From Salinimicrobium catena (GTDB lineage Bacteria > Bacteroidota > Bacteroidia > Flavobacteriales > Flavobacteriaceae): a DNA stretch of 64,000 bases. Within the stretch, counting starts at the first letter, position 1. Each line of letters begins with the position of its first letter. A model generated the notes under the pieces. That model did no database searches. It saw only the letters and a list, made by a program, of their open reading frames with translations, and had not been told where the DNA came from. Position numbers and translations under genes: made by a program. Of the stretch, positions 61,242 through 64,000 are shown piece after piece. The stretch lies in the NCBI RefSeq assembly GCF_900102915.1, contig NZ_FNGG01000002.1, positions 523,097 to 587,096 of the forward strand, read 5' to 3'.

Positions 61242-63053
61242 TTATATTTTAATGATCATGAACGATTTTGGAGGAACTTCAGTTTCTTTGATCCTTTCCT
61301 TCGGAAATTCTTCTTCTCCCAGCCATTTTTTATCGGCCGAGGCTATAAGGATCTCGCCTTTTTTCTCTGCGGAAAAAGTCACTCTAAAAGGCATTTTTCC
61401 GAAGTTATATATTCCCATAAGGTTCGTCTCCTTATCGGAAGCGATCACCTGCAGTACCTTATTTTCTTCGTCAAATTTTGTCTGAGTATCTTCAGCCCCA
61501 AAAAGGTGGAATGCGCCTTCTTTTTTCATTTTCAGCAGAAGCTTATACATTTCAAAAAGGGTGTTTTTTGACTGATCTTCTTTAAAGTTCCAGTTTGGGC
61601 GGGACTCCTCAAAGGTTTTTTTGGACTGCGGATCAGGAAATTCCTCTGCCTTCTGATCAAAGTACTCAAATTCCCTTTTTCTCCCCTCCTGCACCGCTTT
61701 TACCAGTTCCGGATCACCGTGGCTAATGAAATATCTAAAGGGATTCGTCTCTCCAAACTCCTCTCCCATGAACAACAATGGCACAAAGGGAGAAGTGAGC
61801 AAAGTACCGGCAGCCAGTTTCTGTTCTTCGAAAGTGATCAACTGGCCAAGCCGTTCTCCCAGCACCCGGTTTCCCACCTGGTCATGGTTCTGAATACAGG
61901 CGACGAATTTATTTTTTGCTATTCCCTTCGGGCTGTTCCCCACTCTTCTTTTCCTGAATTTAGAATATATGCCGTCGTAAATGAAACCCTGCTCAAAGGT
62001 CTTTGCCAGGTACTCCGCTTTTCCGTAATCCTGATAATAGCCGGCATCTTCCCCTGTAAGCAGCGTATGCACTGCATGATGAAAGTCGTCGATCCACTGG
62101 CCCTCAAGACCGTAACCGCCCTTTGAATAATCAGTCACAAGACGGTTATCGTTCAGATCGCTTTCGGCGATAAGTACATAATGTTTTCCCGTCTTCTTTT
62201 CCAGTGCATCCACTTCTTCGCTCAATTCTTTTAAAAAGTGCCTGGCCCCGCGATCTATTATCTCATGCACGGCATCAAGACGCAGGCCATCAAAATGAAA
62301 TTCTTCAAGCCACATGATCGCATTCTGGATAAAGAAATTCCTCACGTGATCGCTGTATTTGTCATCGAGATTAATGGCACTGCCCCAGGGAGTATGATAC
62401 TTATCGGTAAAATAAGGTCCGAACTGCGAGAGGTAATTCCCCTCCGGCCCCATGTGGTTATAAACCACATCAAGCAGGATTGAAAAACCCATTTGATGAC
62501 AGACCTCAATCAGCTTCTTTAGACCGGTAGCCCCGCCATAGCTATCCTGCGCGGCATAAGGATAGACCCCGTCATAACCCCAGTTTCGATCTCCCGGAAA
62601 TTGTGCAATAGGCATTATTTCCAGAGTATTAACCCCCAGCTCCTCAAGATGTGGTAGCTTCTCAATAATGCCTTCAAATGTTCCTTCAGAAGTAAATGTT
62701 CCTACGTGCAGCTCATATATGACCATGTCCTCCAGGTTTCGGCTTTCATGGCCTTGGTCCTGCCAATCGTGGGAATAATGATTTATTACCTGTGACCAGG
62801 AATGAACGCCTTCAGGCTGAGAGCGCGAGGCAGGATCTGGAAATTCATCCTCTTCATCAAGACGTATCTTATATAAAGAACCCGGTGGTACTTCAGGCAC
62901 TTCTGCCTCCCAGTAGCCTTGGGTATCTTTGATTAAGGAAACAGGTTCATTTCTATCTTTTAAAACCACCTCTACCTTTTCGGCTAAAGGTGACCAAACC
63001 GTGAACTGGCAGGTATCGTTCTTCAAATATTCAGCCCCTACTTTTCTTCCCAT
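61242..63053 (-). CDS. treZ: Malto-oligosyltrehalose trehalohydrolase
   Basis: 603 residues from the ATG at 63053 (MGRKVGAEY); a TTG 13 codons upstream is in frame but adds no family sequence. An N-terminal carbohydrate-binding module 48 (residues 1-90) precedes GH13_10: DVVYNHMGPEGNY (I), GLRLDAVHEIID (II), LIAESDLNDNR (III) and CIQNHDQVGNR (IV). It hydrolyses the bond next to the terminal trehalose unit. It is the first gene of the four-gene operon and is divergent from glgE. Confidence 0.95.
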   Translation of the reverse strand: MGRKVGAEYLKNDTCQFTVWSPLAEKVEVVLKDRNEPVSLIKDTQGYWEAEVPEVPPGSLYKIRLDEEDEFPDPASRSQPEGVHSWSQVINHYSHDWQDQGHESRNLEDMVIYELHVGTFTSEGTFEGIIEKLPHLEELGVNTLEIMPIAQFPGDRNWGYDGVYPYAAQDSYGGATGLKKLIEVCHQMGFSILLDVVYNHMGPEGNYLSQFGPYFTDKYHTPWGSAINLDDKYSDHVRNFFIQNAIMWLEEFHFDGLRLDAVHEIIDRGARHFLKELSEEVDALEKKTGKHYVLIAESDLNDNRLVTDYSKGGYGLEGQWIDDFHHAVHTLLTGEDAGYYQDYGKAEYLAKTFEQGFIYDGIYSKFRKRRVGNSPKGIAKNKFVACIQNHDQVGNRVLGERLGQLITFEEQKLAAGTLLTSPFVPLLFMGEEFGETNPFRYFISHGDPELVKAVQEGRKREFEYFDQKAEEFPDPQSKKTFEESRPNWNFKEDQSKNTLFEMYKLLLKMKKEGAFHLFGAEDTQTKFDEENKVLQVIASDKETNLMGIYNFGKMPFRVTFSAEKKGEILIASADKKWLGEEEFPKERIKETEVPPKSFMIIKI

Positions 63054-63253
63054 ATTTCCTATGCCTTTTTCCTTCAAAATCAACACTTTCAAAGCTAAGA
63101 AGGATAAGACGGAAGATTGAATGTTTAATAGTTTTTTAACTAAGCTTGTCCCTCTACTTGTCTAAATTTAAGTGATTTAGATTACCATAACACCTGTAGT
63201 TACCAACCAGCGCAGGTAATAATCAACATAGATTTTTTAAAAAACAAAGATGT
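63054..63253. promoter_or_regulatory. Divergent treZ-glgE intergenic region
   Basis: 200 bases must contain both promoters. An imperfect inverted pair CCTG ... CAGG (about 63191-63214) and a TTTTTTAAAAAA palindrome (63233-63244) before glgE are seen. No clear TAnnTTTG was assigned, so this is a location only. Confidence 0.35.
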
Positions 63254-64000
63254 ATGAAGTTGGACGGTCATAAGCGAGTGAGTATTAGAAATGTTTCCCC
63301 CGAAATAGATTGTGGAAAATACCCCATAAAAAGAGTAATAGACGAAAAAGTGGAAGTTCATGCCGATATCTTTGGCGATGGACATGATAAAGTAGACGCG
63401 GTGCTGCTTACCAGACCCAAAAAGAAAGGTCGCGGGCGCGAGAAGAAATGGCAGGAACAGCATATGGAATTCCAGGGAAATGACCACTGGACCTCTACTT
63501 TTAGTTTTGACGAGACCGGCCTCTACGAGTACACTATTGAATCATGGGTAGACCACTTCACCACCTGGCAGGAAGATCTTAAGAAGAAGGCGGCCGCGAA
63601 TCAAAATCTTAAGACGGAACTACTCATAGGAGCGCAGTTCATGGAAGCAGCCCTGCCACAAGCTACAGCCGCTAACAAGAAAAAACTGAATACCTGGATC
63701 GAATTATTGAGGGATGAGGAAAAAGAAGGGCAGGCAATTTCTGAAGCCCTGAGCGATAGCGCATCCAGGGTGATGTATGAATCAAGAGACCGCTCCAAAG
63801 CTTATAAATATGACAGGATCCTGGAGGTTCGGGTAGAACGGAAAAAGACCCTTTTCAGCGCCTGGTATGAATTCTTTCCGCGTTCAGCCTCTCCCGAAAA
63901 AGGCCGTCACGGTACTTTTAAAGATTGTGAGAACGTGCTTACGGAGGTGGCAAAAATGGGCTTTGACGTCATCTATTTTCCGCCCATTCATCCCATTGGA
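63254..64000 (+). CDS. glgE: Maltose-1-phosphate maltosyltransferase GlgE (3' partial)
   Basis: The frame from the ATG at 63254 (MKLDGHKRVSIRN) runs off the right end after 249 codons. The N-terminal beta-sandwich domain and the start of the GH13_3 catalytic barrel are seen, with KKTLFSAWYEFFPRSA, HGTFKDCENVL and MGFDVIYFPPIHPIG, all typical GlgE landmarks. GlgE elongates alpha-1,4-glucan with maltose-1-phosphate. It is divergent from the treZ operon. No maltokinase is visible before the edge, but it could follow. Confidence 0.92.
   Translation, partial: MKLDGHKRVSIRNVSPEIDCGKYPIKRVIDEKVEVHADIFGDGHDKVDAVLLTRPKKKGRGREKKWQEQHMEFQGNDHWTSTFSFDETGLYEYTIESWVDHFTTWQEDLKKKAAANQNLKTELLIGAQFMEAALPQATAANKKKLNTWIELLRDEEKEGQAISEALSDSASRVMYESRDRSKAYKYDRILEVRVERKKTLFSAWYEFFPRSASPEKGRHGTFKDCENVLTEVAKMGFDVIYFPPIHPIG

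Noticed and set aside
1-64000. CRISPR arrays, prophage, insertion sequences, restriction or toxin-antitoxin loci
   Set aside because: No regular repeat-spacer pattern, transposase, integrase or phage structural genes were seen on either strand.

Overview
The window reads as chromosomal DNA of a marine-type Flavobacteriia (Bacteroidota; Gramella/Salinimicrobium-like by general feel, genus not determined). The reasons are the Bacteroidota promoter element TAnnTTTG before several genes, A-rich weak ribosome-binding regions, flavobacterial gene neighbours (topoisomerase IV parE-x-parC-mscL, a clade II lipoprotein NosZ) and moderate GC. I see no phage, insertion sequence, integrase or CRISPR array. 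Both ends cut genes: an S10 peptidase on the left and GlgE on the right.

Layout. 1-3 kb: S10 carboxypeptidase, fatty-acid desaturase, HAD phosphatase. 3-4 kb: noncoding stretch with tRNA-Arg(TCT), a decayed copy of its tail and terminator, and several hairpins. 4-7.8 kb: tight three-gene operon of a DUF1704 QEGLA-motif metallopeptidase, a GshB-like ATP-grasp ligase and an AspA/AstE-like deacylase. 7.9-9.7 kb: two lipoproteins. 9.9-16.9 kb (minus strand): compact seven-gene operon with an LLM flavin oxidoreductase, two GH13 enzymes, two ASRT-family small proteins flanking a sugar-lactone oxidase, and an EamA exporter. 17-30 kb: hemerythrin, CorA, RecQ, TruA, AI-2E-type permease with DUF1853, a baeRF protein, acyltransferase with proline dehydrogenase, AroB, a DJ-1/PfpI protein and a YihY membrane protein. 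30-32.7 kb: Lrp regulator, then an M14 carboxypeptidase divergent from an XRE regulator across an intergenic region full of one repeated palindrome. 33-38.6 kb: topoisomerase IV operon. 38.8-46.4 kb: YchF, a methyltransferase, NhaA, Pta and AckA. 46.4-54.5 kb: Rrf2 regulator and a nitrous-oxide reductase cluster (cytochrome c, fasciclin protein, NosZ, membrane protein, NosL-D-F-Y) followed by a Cys-rich copper protein. 54.5-64 kb: alpha-glucan/trehalose cluster (TreZ, GH57, TreY, MalQ, with GlgE divergent).

How the parts fit. The TreY/TreZ and GlgE enzymes plus a TreS-like enzyme in the 10-17 kb operon could form a glucan-trehalose-maltose cycle; only a maltokinase is missing from view. The nos cluster, the hemerythrin with an FNR-like box and the Fe-S-type Rrf2 regulator point to facultative N2O respiration and nitrosative-stress handling. 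The best candidates for undescribed biology are the ASRT/GH13/lactone-oxidase operon, the DUF1704/ATP-grasp/deacylase operon, and the XRE-M14 pair with its operator array. Smaller curiosities are a 17-codon leader ORF coupled to ackA and an over-represented octamer TTCCGAAG.
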